From assembly GCA_049568075.1 (NCBI GenBank), contig CP144911.1: 64,000 nt of DNA; one strand, given 5' to 3'. Both the position numbers and the translations under genes were made by a program. The notes under the pieces are model-generated. The model was not told where the DNA came from, made no database searches, and saw only the letters and a list, made by a program, of their open reading frames with translations. Shown piece by piece: positions 7,896-15,855 of the stretch; position 1 is the stretch's first letter, and every line of letters begins with the position of its first letter. The DNA is from Gottfriedia sp049568075. GTDB taxonomy: Bacteria > Bacillota > Bacilli > Bacillales > Bacillaceae_G.

Positions 7896-9263
7896 GTGTC
7901 AAACTCAGTGGCAAGTCTATTTGAATTTAGATTACCAGATATCGGTGAAGGTATTCACGAAGGTGAAATTGTAAAATGGTTTATTAAAGCAGGCGACGAA
8001 GTAAATGAAGATGATATCATTTGTGAAGTTCAAAACGATAAATCAGTAGTAGAAATTCCATCACCTGTAAAAGGGAAAGTATTAGAAGTATTAGTTGCAG
8101 AAGGTACAGTTGCAGTTGTTGGTGACGTATTAGTACGTTTAGATGCACCTGGTTATGAAAACATTAGCTTCAAAGGACAACATGCTGAAGAAGCTCCAAC
8201 TACTACTCCAGTACCAGAAGCTGCTGAAGCAGTTCAAGCAAAAGTACAAGAATCTTATGAGCAAAGTGAACCAAAAACAGATGCTGCACCACTATCACCT
8301 GTTGCTGCGATTGAACCAAAAGCTCATGTAATTGCAATGCCATCTGTACGTAAATACGCTCGTGAGAAAAACGTAGATTTACGTATTGTACCAGGTTCAG
8401 CTAAAAATGGCCGTGTAACTAAAAAAGACGTAGATGCATTCTTATTAGGTGGAGTAGCACCAGCTGCTGCAGCTCAAACAGAAGTTGCAGTTGAAGTTGT
8501 AACAGAAGCGAAAGCGTCGACACAAGAAGCTCCAAAAGCAATGCCAATTCCAGAGGGTGCATATCCTGAAACTCGTGAAAAAATGAGTGGAATTCGTAAA
8601 GCAATCGCTAAAGCAATGGTTAACTCTAAACATACTGCTCCTCACGTAACATTAATGGATGAGATAGATGTAACGAAACTAGTTGCTAGCCGTAAAAAAT
8701 ATAAAGAAGTTGCAGCTGCACAAGGTATCAAATTAACATTCTTACCTTATGTTGTTAAAGCTTTAACTTCTGCATTACGTAAATTCCCAGCTTTAAATAC
8801 ATCAATCGATGATGCTACTAGCGAAATCGTACACAAACATTACTATAACATTGGTATTGCTGCAGATACTGATAAAGGTTTATTAGTACCAGTTGTTAAA
8901 GATGCTGATCGTAAAGCTATCTTCTCGATTTCTGCTGAAATTAATGAATTAGCTACTAAAGCTCGTGATGGAAAATTAGCTCCTGCAGAAATGAAAGGTG
9001 CTACATGCACAATCACAAATATCGGTTCAGCTGGTGGACAATGGTTTACTCCAGTAATTAACCACCCTGAAGTAGCGATCTTAGGTATTGGTCGTATTGC
9101 TGAAAAACCAGTAGTATTAAATGGAGAAATCGTTGTTGCTCCAGTATTAGCGTTATCATTAAGCTTTGACCACCGTATTATCGATGGTGCAACTGCTCAA
9201 AACGCATTAAACCATATTAAACGATTATTAAATGATCCAGAATTATTATTAATGGAGGCGTAA
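7896..9263 (+). CDS. pdhC: Dihydrolipoamide acetyltransferase (E2) of pyruvate dehydrogenase
   Basis: This 455-residue E2 core protein has one lipoyl domain (lipoyl Lys49 in QNDKSVVEI), an Ala/Pro/Glu-rich linker, a peripheral-subunit-binding domain (MPSVRKYARE...GRVTKKDV), a second linker and the catalytic domain with SFDHRIIDG (active His and Asp). The GTG start at 7896 follows CGGAGGTAG; the protein begins seven residues earlier than the B. subtilis start at FEF. Confidence 0.96.
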   Translation: MSNSVASLFEFRLPDIGEGIHEGEIVKWFIKAGDEVNEDDIICEVQNDKSVVEIPSPVKGKVLEVLVAEGTVAVVGDVLVRLDAPGYENISFKGQHAEEAPTTTPVPEAAEAVQAKVQESYEQSEPKTDAAPLSPVAAIEPKAHVIAMPSVRKYAREKNVDLRIVPGSAKNGRVTKKDVDAFLLGGVAPAAAAQTEVAVEVVTEAKASTQEAPKAMPIPEGAYPETREKMSGIRKAIAKAMVNSKHTAPHVTLMDEIDVTKLVASRKKYKEVAAAQGIKLTFLPYVVKALTSALRKFPALNTSIDDATSEIVHKHYYNIGIAADTDKGLLVPVVKDADRKAIFSISAEINELATKARDGKLAPAEMKGATCTITNIGSAGGQWFTPVINHPEVAILGIGRIAEKPVVLNGEIVVAPVLALSLSFDHRIIDGATAQNALNHIKRLLNDPELLLMEA

Positions 9264-9268
9264 GATAA

Positions 9269-10681
9269 ATGGTAGTAGGAGATTTTGCAATTGAACTAGA
9301 TACGGTCGTTATCGGTGCCGGTCCTGGTGGTTATGTTGCAGCAATTCGTGCAGCACAACTTGGACAAAAAGTTGCTGTTATTGAAAAAGGTAATCTTGGT
9401 GGGGTATGTTTAAACGTAGGTTGTATTCCTTCTAAGGCATTAATTACTGCTGGTCACCGTTATGAAACAGCTAAGCATTCTGAAGACATCGGTATTACAG
9501 CAGAAAATGTAAAAGTTGATTTTACAAAAGTTCAAGCTTGGAAAAGCAGTGTCGTTAATAAATTAACTGGCGGTGTTGCTGGTTTATTAAAAGGAAACAA
9601 AGTTGAAGTTATTAAAGGTGAAGCTTACTTTAATGATGCTAACACTCTTCGTGTAATTACTGAAGAATCAGCTCAAACTTATACTTTTAACAATGCGATC
9701 ATCGCAACAGGTTCAACTCCAATCGAAATCCCAGGTTTCAAATGGAGTAACCGTGTAATCGATTCAACAGGTGCATTAAACTTACCTGAAATTCCAAAAA
9801 AATTAGTTGTTATTGGTGGCGGCTATATTGGTATGGAATTAGGTACTGCTTATGCTAACTTTGGTACACACGTAACAATTCTTGAAGCTGGTGACGAAAT
9901 CTTAAATGGTTTTGAAAAATCTATGAGTTCAATTGTTAAACGTGGATTAAAGAAAAAAGGTAATGTTGATATCGAAACAAAAGCTTTCGGTAAAGGCGTT
10001 GAAGAAACTGCAGATGGCGTTACAGTTAAATTCGAAACAAATGGCGAAATGAAAGAAATCGAAGCTGATTACGTATTAGTAACAGTTGGACGTTTCCCGA
10101 ACTCTCGTGACATGGGCTTAGAAAATGTTGGTGTTGAAATTAACGAACGTGGTGTTATTACGACTGATCAACAAGCTCGTACAACAATTAATAATATTTA
10201 CGCAATTGGTGATGTAATTGCTGGTCCTCCATTAGCACACAAAGCTTCTTATGAAGGTAAAGTTGCTGCTGAGGCAATCAGTGGTTTGTCAAGTCAAATC
10301 GAATACCTAGCAATCCCTGCAGTAGTATTTACTGATCCAGAATTAGCAACTGTTGGTTATACTAAAAAACAAGCAGATGAAGAAGGATTAGCTGTTAGTG
10401 TAGCGAAATTCCCATTCGGTGGAAATGGTCGCGCATTATCTCTAAATTCAACTGATGGATTCGTACAATTAGTTTCTCGTAAAGAAGATGGAGTACTAGT
10501 TGGTGCTCAAGTTGCAGGTGTAAATGCATCAGATATCATTTCTGAGCTTGGTCTTGCAATTGAAGCTTGCATGAGCGTAGAGGATATTGCACAAACAATT
10601 CACGCTCACCCAACATTAGGTGAAATCTCAATGGAAGCTGCAGAATTAGCGATGGGTCATCCAATCCATGTTTTAAAATAA
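9269..10681 (+). CDS. pdhD: Dihydrolipoamide dehydrogenase (E3)
   Basis: This 470-residue flavoprotein re-oxidises the lipoyl groups of PdhC. It has the FAD motif GAGPGG (16-21), the redox-active pair CLNVGC (Cys47/Cys52), the NAD motif GGGYIGMELG and the C-terminal HAHPTLGE with His447 as base. The SD ATGGAGG lies within the pdhC end, so the genes are coupled. A strong terminator follows. Confidence 0.97.
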   Translation: MVVGDFAIELDTVVIGAGPGGYVAAIRAAQLGQKVAVIEKGNLGGVCLNVGCIPSKALITAGHRYETAKHSEDIGITAENVKVDFTKVQAWKSSVVNKLTGGVAGLLKGNKVEVIKGEAYFNDANTLRVITEESAQTYTFNNAIIATGSTPIEIPGFKWSNRVIDSTGALNLPEIPKKLVVIGGGYIGMELGTAYANFGTHVTILEAGDEILNGFEKSMSSIVKRGLKKKGNVDIETKAFGKGVEETADGVTVKFETNGEMKEIEADYVLVTVGRFPNSRDMGLENVGVEINERGVITTDQQARTTINNIYAIGDVIAGPPLAHKASYEGKVAAEAISGLSSQIEYLAIPAVVFTDPELATVGYTKKQADEEGLAVSVAKFPFGGNGRALSLNSTDGFVQLVSRKEDGVLVGAQVAGVNASDIISELGLAIEACMSVEDIAQTIHAHPTLGEISMEAAELAMGHPIHVLK

Positions 10682-10687
10682 TTACTT

Positions 10688-10719
10688 AAAAACCTCCTAT
10701 ATTTTATAGGAGGTTTTTT
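10688..10719 (+). terminator. Terminator of the pdh operon, copy 1
   Basis: AACCTCCTAT / ATAGGAGGTT forms a 10-bp stem with a 5-base loop and T6. An almost identical stem recurs at 10829-10857. Confidence 0.92.
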
Positions 10720-10828
10720 ACTGTTCAAATTCATTTAAAACGCTTTATTCAAAGCTTAAAGTAGTTTGTTAAACATAGATGCATTAAGGGCATTACGATG
10801 GCAAAATAACGAAAAAAACGATTGTCTG

Positions 10829-10857
10829 AAACCTCCTATTTGTTAGGAGGTTTTTTT
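10829..10857 (+). terminator. Second, near-duplicate terminator after pdhD
   Basis: AAACCTCCTA / TAGGAGGTTT forms a 10-bp stem with loop TTTGT and T7. It shares the stem sequence of the first terminator. The 109 bp between the two hold no convincing ORF. It may be a back-up terminator or mark a short non-coding transcript. Confidence 0.85.
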
Positions 10858-10934
10858 GCATGATTAAGGCATGTCTCGCATAACGTTTAAAAAACAAACT
10901 TTCTAGTATTGATGATTGATTGGTGGGAATATTG

Positions 10935-11174
10935 ATGCGAAAACAATTAATAGTATTAATGATACATCAACTATTTTGGGTAGGATTTTCATTTGTTTTA
11001 TTCTTGTCGAAAAGGGATCAATTATATTCTAAAGTCATATTGTTTCTAGTATTCTTTTACCAGCTTTATTTAATTGCAAAATACGTTGGAAACACAAGAA
11101 AAGCAAGTATTATTATTACTTGCTTTTATGCATCGGTATTTTTCTTTTGTCAGGCGATTGTAAATTTATTTTAA
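10935..11174 (+). CDS. Small membrane protein, unknown
   Basis: This 79-residue protein is mostly hydrophobic, with three likely membrane segments and RDQLYSK and NTRKAS as polar loops. The ATG at 10935 follows GGTGGGA; earlier TTG/GTG codons at 10920-10923 overlap that SD. It ends one base before the convergent DUF1885-like gene. I do not recognise a family. Confidence 0.55.
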   Translation: MRKQLIVLMIHQLFWVGFSFVLFLSKRDQLYSKVILFLVFFYQLYLIAKYVGNTRKASIIITCFYASVFFFCQAIVNLF

Positions 11175-11175
11175 A

Positions 11176-11571
11176 TTATCGTTTGTAAAAATACATGATT
11201 CGATTGTTAAATAATTCAAGCTTTGCTTCAATTTTTTGAGCTAAATATCTACATAGCTCATTTGCTTTGCCTTTATCACCATAAGTTGAGTTTGGTAACA
11301 GAGTAATCACGATATTTTTATCATCTTGAATAGAAACAACAAAATGTTTATAACGTGAATCATTGCTCTGTAAATAAAATGCATCTTGGTCATCTAATTT
11401 TTTATTTGAAATAGAGTAAGGAAAGGAAACCCTTTCATAATTCCAGTCAACTTGTTGACCGATCTTAGTTGAAGATTGTATGTAATCATTTATTAAATTA
11501 TTTATTAAATCTAAATTTGCTTCTTGGTATTTTGATTTATCTACTAATTGAATGGTAGCTTGTTGAACCAT
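11176..11571 (-). CDS. DUF1885-family protein
   Basis: This 131-residue soluble protein resembles the Bacillus DUF1885 family: WNYERVSFPY, YLQSNDSRYKHFVV, STYGDKGKANELCRYLA and the C-terminal FNNRIMYFYKR. The SD on the reverse strand is AGGGGGAA. The function is unknown. The assignment is from memory of the family. Confidence 0.7.
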   Translation of the reverse strand: MVQQATIQLVDKSKYQEANLDLINNLINDYIQSSTKIGQQVDWNYERVSFPYSISNKKLDDQDAFYLQSNDSRYKHFVVSIQDDKNIVITLLPNSTYGDKGKANELCRYLAQKIEAKLELFNNRIMYFYKR

Positions 11572-11732
11572 TTTTAAATTTTCCCCCTAAGATGTTTTTA
11601 TGAAAAACATCACTATTAATCTGTTTTTATCATAACATTATTTCAAATTTTTAGACAAGTATTCGGTATGAATTTAATTTTTTCTTCATATGTATTAACT
11701 TACAATACTAAAACGGAGGAGTGGGTGAAACA

Positions 11733-12026
11733 ATGTTTGAGAAATTATATGATGATCACGAAAATGTAAGAGTCCGATTTGTTGGCTTTGTTACGAACGA
11801 TACAAGATACGATATTGGTATTGTATATACGAACATGTTCTTTGGAAAGCCACTCGTCATCTGCATGCAATCTAGACAATGCATTGTATTAGATCGACAG
11901 GATGTTTCATTTCCAAATCAGTTGAAATTTTTATGTAAACTAAAAAGTGAGGAAGAGGCAATGGAACTCGCAGAATATTTAGCCGACTGGCTACCGTCAC
12001 CAAGTATAGAAGAGAGTTATGAATAA
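11733..12026 (+). CDS. DUF3055-family protein
   Basis: This 97-residue protein contains the DUF3055 hallmark VYTNMFFGKPLVICMQS. I start at the ATG at 11733 (MFEKLYDDHENV); a GTG at 11721 overlaps the SD GGAGGA. Its function is unknown. The first CcpN-type site of SR1 begins eight bases after its stop. Confidence 0.75.
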   Translation: MFEKLYDDHENVRVRFVGFVTNDTRYDIGIVYTNMFFGKPLVICMQSRQCIVLDRQDVSFPNQLKFLCKLKSEEEAMELAEYLADWLPSPSIEESYE

Positions 12027-12033
12027 AAATAAA

Positions 12034-12044
12034 TGTGTTATACT
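12034..12044 (+). promoter_or_regulatory. CcpN-type operator, distal
   Basis: TGTGTTATACT fits the published CcpN motif TRTGHYATAYW at all 11 positions. It lies about 110 bp upstream of the predicted SR1 start. Confidence 0.65.
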
Positions 12045-12099
12045 AATTAAATCGCATTCACCTTATAAAACCCCTTGAATAATCTAGTATTAGAAAATT

Positions 12100-12110
12100 T
12101 AAGTTATACT
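12100..12110 (+). promoter_or_regulatory. CcpN-type operator, middle (one mismatch)
   Basis: TAAGTTATACT matches TRTGHYATAYW at 10 of 11 positions. It forms the left arm of a perfect 15-bp inverted repeat (12103-12117 with 12125-12139) that spans the -35 of the SR1 promoter. Confidence 0.6.
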
Positions 12111-12120
12111 TATTTACCAC

Positions 12121-12149
12121 TTGCGTAAATAAGTATAACACATTATAAT
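12121..12149 (+). promoter_or_regulatory. SR1 promoter
   Basis: TTGCGT at 12121-12126 and a perfect TATAAT at 12144-12149 are separated by 17 bases. A CcpN-type operator lies inside the spacer. The start would be near 12156. Confidence 0.75.
12132..12142 (-). promoter_or_regulatory. CcpN-type operator, promoter-proximal
   Basis: The reverse strand reads TGTGTTATACT, identical to the distal site and a full match to TRTGHYATAYW. It sits between -35 and -10, where binding should hinder RNA polymerase. Confidence 0.68.
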
Positions 12150-12192
12150 GAAGTTAGTTAATTGATACAACATTATGAAAGGGGTTACAAAG

Positions 12193-12315
12193 ATGGGAAC
12201 ATTCGTATGTAAATGTTGTGAAAAAACAGTAGGTCATTTCGAGGATGAAAAGGTAACAACTCTTTACGTTAAAAACTGTGAAGATTGTGAACCAACTGAT
12301 CATGAAGTTTGCTAA
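12193..12315 (+). CDS. SR1P peptide (GapA-binding)
   Basis: This 40-residue peptide starts MGTFVCKCCEKTVGHFEDEK and ends CEPTDHEVC. Like SR1P it begins MGT, carries a Cys pair (here CKCC) and a central FEDEKVT segment; a second Cys pair (CEDC) suggests metal binding. The SD AAAGGGG is eight bases before the ATG at 12193. In B. subtilis the peptide binds glyceraldehyde-3-phosphate dehydrogenase GapA and enhances its interaction with RNase J1, whose gene is also in this window. Confidence 0.82.
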   Translation: MGTFVCKCCEKTVGHFEDEKVTTLYVKNCEDCEPTDHEVC

Positions 12316-12377
12316 TTCTAATTAATTAAAACATAAAGTCTAATAGAGTAACTATAGACATCTATAAATGAGAAATT

Positions 12378-12410
12378 CCACAAGGGGATCGTTTTTCCTT
12401 GTGGTTTTTT
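12378..12410 (+). terminator. SR1 terminator
   Basis: CCACAAGG / CCTTGTGG with an 11-base loop and T6. Confidence 0.9.
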
Positions 12411-12472
12411 ATGTTTTTATTTAATTAAATCACAAAAAAGGGAGACTCAATTAGAATCACCCACTTTTCTTT

Positions 12473-13306
12473 TTATGCAATTTGAGTTTGATCTCCAATT
12501 CTTGCAGTTATAACATCGGATGAAGCTTCGCTTGTAGTAACTGGTATTAATTTTGAATTATCTTTTAAATATTGAGCCATTTCATTCGAGTCAATTCTAG
12601 TATTTAAATTTGTTAAGAAGGCAGAAATCATCGCAAAAGGATATCTATGCATATTTAAATGGTAAATAATCTCATGTAATGAACGTATTCCGATACCATG
12701 ACCATAATAATAATTACTCCCCATCGTAACAGTGTTTTCTCCTTGCCATTCTGGAGTCATTGGGTCAACTTCAGGATTTTTTATATAAACAACGTCACCA
12801 GGGGCTGGACGATCAACTTCAGCCGTTAAAATAGCTAATTTAGGGTCGTAATTCCAAGTGTATAAGTATATGCCATTATCGAATAGTTGATCAAAAATTT
12901 CATAGCCGAAAATGTCTAGAAGGGCTTTATAAAATATCATAATGATTGCAGTTGCACATTCTGTTGCGTAAAATTGTCCGTTACGAAAAATATCATAAAT
13001 TCCCATGGAAGTTCTTATGCCTGGCCTAAGTCTAAAACCACCCATAGGTGTACGAATCCAAAACATTGGATTACAATATGCTCGTCTAAAAGTCCTAAAT
13101 TGCATGCCGCTTGTTAATAAATCTTTAGAAGCCTGAAGTACATAAGTTCTGATTGTCAAATCAAAAGATAATTCACGGTCCGATTTATAAATATGAGACT
13201 TTTTACTGTTTGTTAAACTAGACAATATTTCTTGATAAAGTTTATTATTTGAATCTTCGCTATTTTTTAATGAAGCATGAACAATTTTATTATTCACGAC
13301 TATCAA
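12473..13306 (-). CDS. tgl: Spore coat transglutaminase Tgl
   Basis: Protein-glutamine gamma-glutamyltransferase, which cross-links spore-coat proteins such as GerQ. The catalytic neighbourhood FYATECATAI gives Cys117, and the family features KNPEVDP, WQGENTV and YGHGIGIRSLHEII are present. At 277 residues it is about 30 longer than B. subtilis Tgl, the excess being a C-terminal tail. The TTG start at 13306 follows AGGATG and preserves the MIVV N-terminus; a GTG three codons on is possible. It marks the organism as a spore former. Confidence 0.93.
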   Translation of the reverse strand: MIVVNNKIVHASLKNSEDSNNKLYQEILSSLTNSKKSHIYKSDRELSFDLTIRTYVLQASKDLLTSGMQFRTFRRAYCNPMFWIRTPMGGFRLRPGIRTSMGIYDIFRNGQFYATECATAIIMIFYKALLDIFGYEIFDQLFDNGIYLYTWNYDPKLAILTAEVDRPAPGDVVYIKNPEVDPMTPEWQGENTVTMGSNYYYGHGIGIRSLHEIIYHLNMHRYPFAMISAFLTNLNTRIDSNEMAQYLKDNSKLIPVTTSEASSDVITARIGDQTQIA

Positions 13307-13406
13307 TTAGTCCACATCCTAACATAAAAACAATTTTTTTGTACGAAATCAATATAATTACCTTACCTATCATATGCCTATATAATTTAGATGTGATTTA
13401 GAATAC

Positions 13407-13434
13407 AAAAAAACTAGGATTGATTTCCTAGTTT
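13407..13434 (-). terminator. Terminator hairpin, left flank of repeat element
   Basis: AAACTAGGA / TCCTAGTTT with a 6-base loop. The T7 tract is on the reverse strand only (A7 at 13407-13413), so it stops leftward transcripts. Its twin is at 13595-13626. Confidence 0.8.
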
Positions 13435-13594
13435 GAGACTGTTGACAAACGCTCGCTTTCTTCGTTGCTTCGCCTATCTACGGTGCTCATTACCGTTTAA
13501 GGTAACTCCACTCCTCACCAGGCTTCGCGCCTCGAAAGACAAGCGCTTGCAATCAGTCTGAAAGTCAAGTTTTTAATACTTTGTCTACACACTG
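13435..13594. repeat. GC-rich intergenic repeat-like element
   Basis: This 160-bp block is clearly richer in G+C than its surroundings and has no ORF. Its ends are imperfectly inverted: GACTGTTGACAAA on the left against TTTGTCTACACACTG on the right. It contains AGGCTTCGCGCCT and ACGGTGCTCATTACCGT-like inverted segments. The right end carries the reverse-strand TGTAGACA motif found after other genes here. I recall similar intergenic sequences in other Bacillus genomes but cannot check. It looks like a small mobile or palindromic repeat. Confidence 0.6.
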
Positions 13595-13626
13595 AAACTA
13601 GGGTTCATTTCCTAGTTTTTCTTTTT
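13595..13626 (+). terminator. Terminator hairpin, right flank of repeat element
   Basis: AAACTAGG / CCTAGTTT with an 8-base loop, then TTTTTCTTTTTT on the plus strand. The stem sequence equals the left flank but its T tract faces outward, as though one bidirectional terminator had been split. Confidence 0.78.
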
Positions 13627-13637
13627 TAAAGCTTTAG

Positions 13638-15089
13638 TTATTTTAATACTTTTAACGTTAATAATTCTTCGTCTTCTGGGCCTTGAACAGGTAATCCTGC
13701 TTCAATATTCTTTTTAATATAAACTAGATTTTCAAGTGTAATTTCTTCACCAGGTAAAAAGATTGGAATTCCAGGTGGATAAACCATTACAAATTCAGCA
13801 ATAATTCTACCGACTGAATCCTCAAGTGGAACAGATTCTGTTGCGGAGTAAAATGCATCCCTAGGAGAGACTGCTAAATTTGGAATCGTTGGGATCTCAA
13901 CGTTTAAATTTGTATTGCGCTCTGAGATGTCAAATTCAGTTACTAAAACTTCTAATGCATGAATTAACTGCTGAATGTCTTCTTCACTATCACCTGGTGT
14001 TAATATGCAAAGAACATTATATAAATCAGACATTTCAACTTCAATATTAAATCGCTCTCTTAACCAAACTTCAACATCATGGCCCGTTATACCCAGTTTT
14101 TTTACACTGACTAATATTTTAGTAGGATCAAAGTTGAATGTAGCCTCTTTACCAACTAAATCATAACCAGGGCAATATAAACCATTGATTGAATTAATTT
14201 TATTTCGTGCATTATTTGCTAGTCTAATAGTATTCGTAAGTAATTCTTCACCAACAGTTGCTAATCTCTTTCTTGCAACATCTAGTGAAGCAAGCAATAG
14301 ATAAGATGTTGAAGTAGTTGTTAGCATACTTAGTACAGATTGTACTCTGTGGACATTCACAATGCCTTCTCTTACATTTAAAATGGAACTTTGAGTCATA
14401 GAGCCACCAAGCTTATGTACGCTCGTAGCAGCCATGTCAGCCCCTGCCTGCATCGCAGAGATTGGTAATTCGTTATGGAAATGAATATGTACACCATGCG
14501 CTTCGTCAACTAATACGGCTAAGCCATGTGAATGTGCTAATTCAACAATGCTTTTTAAATCTGCTACAAATCCAAAGTATGTAGGATTAATGACTAATAC
14601 TGCTTTTGCATCAGGATTCGTTAAAATGGCCTCTTTCACTGCATTTGTCGTAATACCGTGTGAAATACCTAATTCACTATCAATTTCAGGATGAACAAAA
14701 ATTGGTGTAGCGCCTGAGAAAATGATCGCAGATAAAACAGATTTATGAACATTTCTTGGAACGATAATTTTATCTCCAGGTCCACAAACACTCATTACCA
14801 TTGTCATGATCGCCCCACTTGTACCTTGAACTGAAAAGAATGTGTGGTCAGCACCAAAAGCTTTAGCTGCAAGATCTTGTGCTTGTTTTATTTTACCTTT
14901 TGGATGATGTAGATCATCTAAAGGAGCAATGTTGATTAAATCGATCGATAATGCATTATCACCAATAAACTCTCTAAATGTTGGATCCATTCCATTTCCT
15001 TTTTTATGTCCTGGAATATGGAATTGAATAGGGTTCTTCTTTGCATGTTCTAATAAAGAAGAAAATAACGGCGTTTCAATTTGTTTCAT
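13638..15089 (-). CDS. speA: Arginine decarboxylase (Orn/Lys/Arg family)
   Basis: This PLP enzyme makes agmatine, the first step of polyamine synthesis. At 483 residues it matches SpeA (about 490). It has FHIPGHKKG near residue 23, VDEAHG (Asp195 for the PLP ring), SVHKLGGSMTQSS with the PLP Lys226, and the C-terminal YPPGIPIFLPGE motif. Lysine specificity cannot be excluded, but synteny with SR1 and yktA favours SpeA. SD GGGGTG. Confidence 0.92.
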   Translation of the reverse strand: MKQIETPLFSSLLEHAKKNPIQFHIPGHKKGNGMDPTFREFIGDNALSIDLINIAPLDDLHHPKGKIKQAQDLAAKAFGADHTFFSVQGTSGAIMTMVMSVCGPGDKIIVPRNVHKSVLSAIIFSGATPIFVHPEIDSELGISHGITTNAVKEAILTNPDAKAVLVINPTYFGFVADLKSIVELAHSHGLAVLVDEAHGVHIHFHNELPISAMQAGADMAATSVHKLGGSMTQSSILNVREGIVNVHRVQSVLSMLTTTSTSYLLLASLDVARKRLATVGEELLTNTIRLANNARNKINSINGLYCPGYDLVGKEATFNFDPTKILVSVKKLGITGHDVEVWLRERFNIEVEMSDLYNVLCILTPGDSEEDIQQLIHALEVLVTEFDISERNTNLNVEIPTIPNLAVSPRDAFYSATESVPLEDSVGRIIAEFVMVYPPGIPIFLPGEEITLENLVYIKKNIEAGLPVQGPEDEELLTLKVLK

Positions 15090-15142
15090 TTAACATACAC
15101 CCCATTTAATAAATAATAGTGTTTTTCGGAAGTGATATGTTT

Positions 15143-15163
15143 GTAAACAATTCAACTGTTTAC
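15143..15163. promoter_or_regulatory. Inverted repeat upstream of speA
   Basis: GTAAACA and TGTTTAC form a perfect 7-bp inverted repeat with a 7-base spacer, 54 bp before the speA start. This is a plausible operator; no regulator is known to me. The rest of 15090-15365 shows only AT-rich sequence. Confidence 0.4.
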
Positions 15164-15365
15164 TCTCATTAAGTTATAAACTGTCTTACCTTCATTTGAA
15201 AAACAAAAAGATTATATCATTCTATGAATTTTCTGTATAGAAAAAAATTATAAAGTTATGGAATTTTATTCATCTTAATGAAATTATATCAATTTTAAAA
15301 ATAAGAATGGAATTTAAAAAATGTGTTAAAATGGAATTAATTAGAAAATTGTAGGAGTGAAGTAA

Positions 15366-15635
15366 ATGGATTACCAATACCCAATTTCATATGATTGGAC
15401 AACAGATGAGACAATTGAGGTAATACAGTTCTACACATCAGTAGAAAAAGCGTATGAAAAGGGAATAGATCGTGAAGTGTTAATGGCTACATACAAACAG
15501 TTTAAATCTATTGTACCTAGTATTGCAGAAGAAAAAAAATTATGTAATGAGTTAGAGGAGATATCTGGCTATTCTGCATATAGAGTCATGCAAAAAGCTA
15601 AAAATGGCGCTCCTGGTGATAAAATTAAAATGTAG
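15366..15635 (+). CDS. yktA: UPF0223 protein YktA
   Basis: This 89-residue protein has the UPF0223 signature YQYPISYDWTTDE at the start and SGYSAYRVMQKA near the end. The SD is TAGGAGTGA. The function is unknown. Neighbours speA and yktB match B. subtilis. Confidence 0.9.
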   Translation: MDYQYPISYDWTTDETIEVIQFYTSVEKAYEKGIDREVLMATYKQFKSIVPSIAEEKKLCNELEEISGYSAYRVMQKAKNGAPGDKIKM

Positions 15636-15694
15636 TATGAAATAAGTTAATCGTTAACAATTGAATAGTAAATAAAATCTTAAGTAAAAAATAG

Positions 15695-15735
15695 AAGCCC
15701 ATGAAAGGATCATTAGCTACCTTTAATGGGCTTTT
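15695..15735 (+). terminator. Terminator of yktA
   Basis: AAGCCCAT and AAAGG pair with CCTTT and ATGGGCTT around one mismatch, followed by TTTC. Confidence 0.75.
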
Positions 15736-15855
15736 CTTACCTATGTATTGTTTAAATAAATCTATTAAATATTTCGTCCTGTCGAAAAATGTGTAAAGAA
15801 TGGGCATAGACTTTTGTTTTTGACATATGTATAATTAAACAACACTTATATTAAT

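Larger units (their letters stand above)
12156..12410 (+). ncRNA. SR1-like dual-function small RNA
   Basis: The predicted transcript of about 255 nt runs from the CcpN-controlled promoter to a strong terminator (12378-12410). It encodes the SR1P peptide. Established knowledge: in B. subtilis SR1 lies between pdhD and speA, is repressed by CcpN, acts as antisense RNA on ahrC mRNA, and its peptide binds GapA. Location, operators, peptide and terminator all agree here. The B. subtilis RNA is about 205 nt. Base pairing with ahrC cannot be tested because ahrC lies outside the window. Confidence 0.8.

Noticed and set aside
13443..13472. TTGACA-like promoter inside the GC-rich element
   Set aside because: No acceptable -10 follows at 16-18 bases, and TTGACAAA is part of the element's inverted end.
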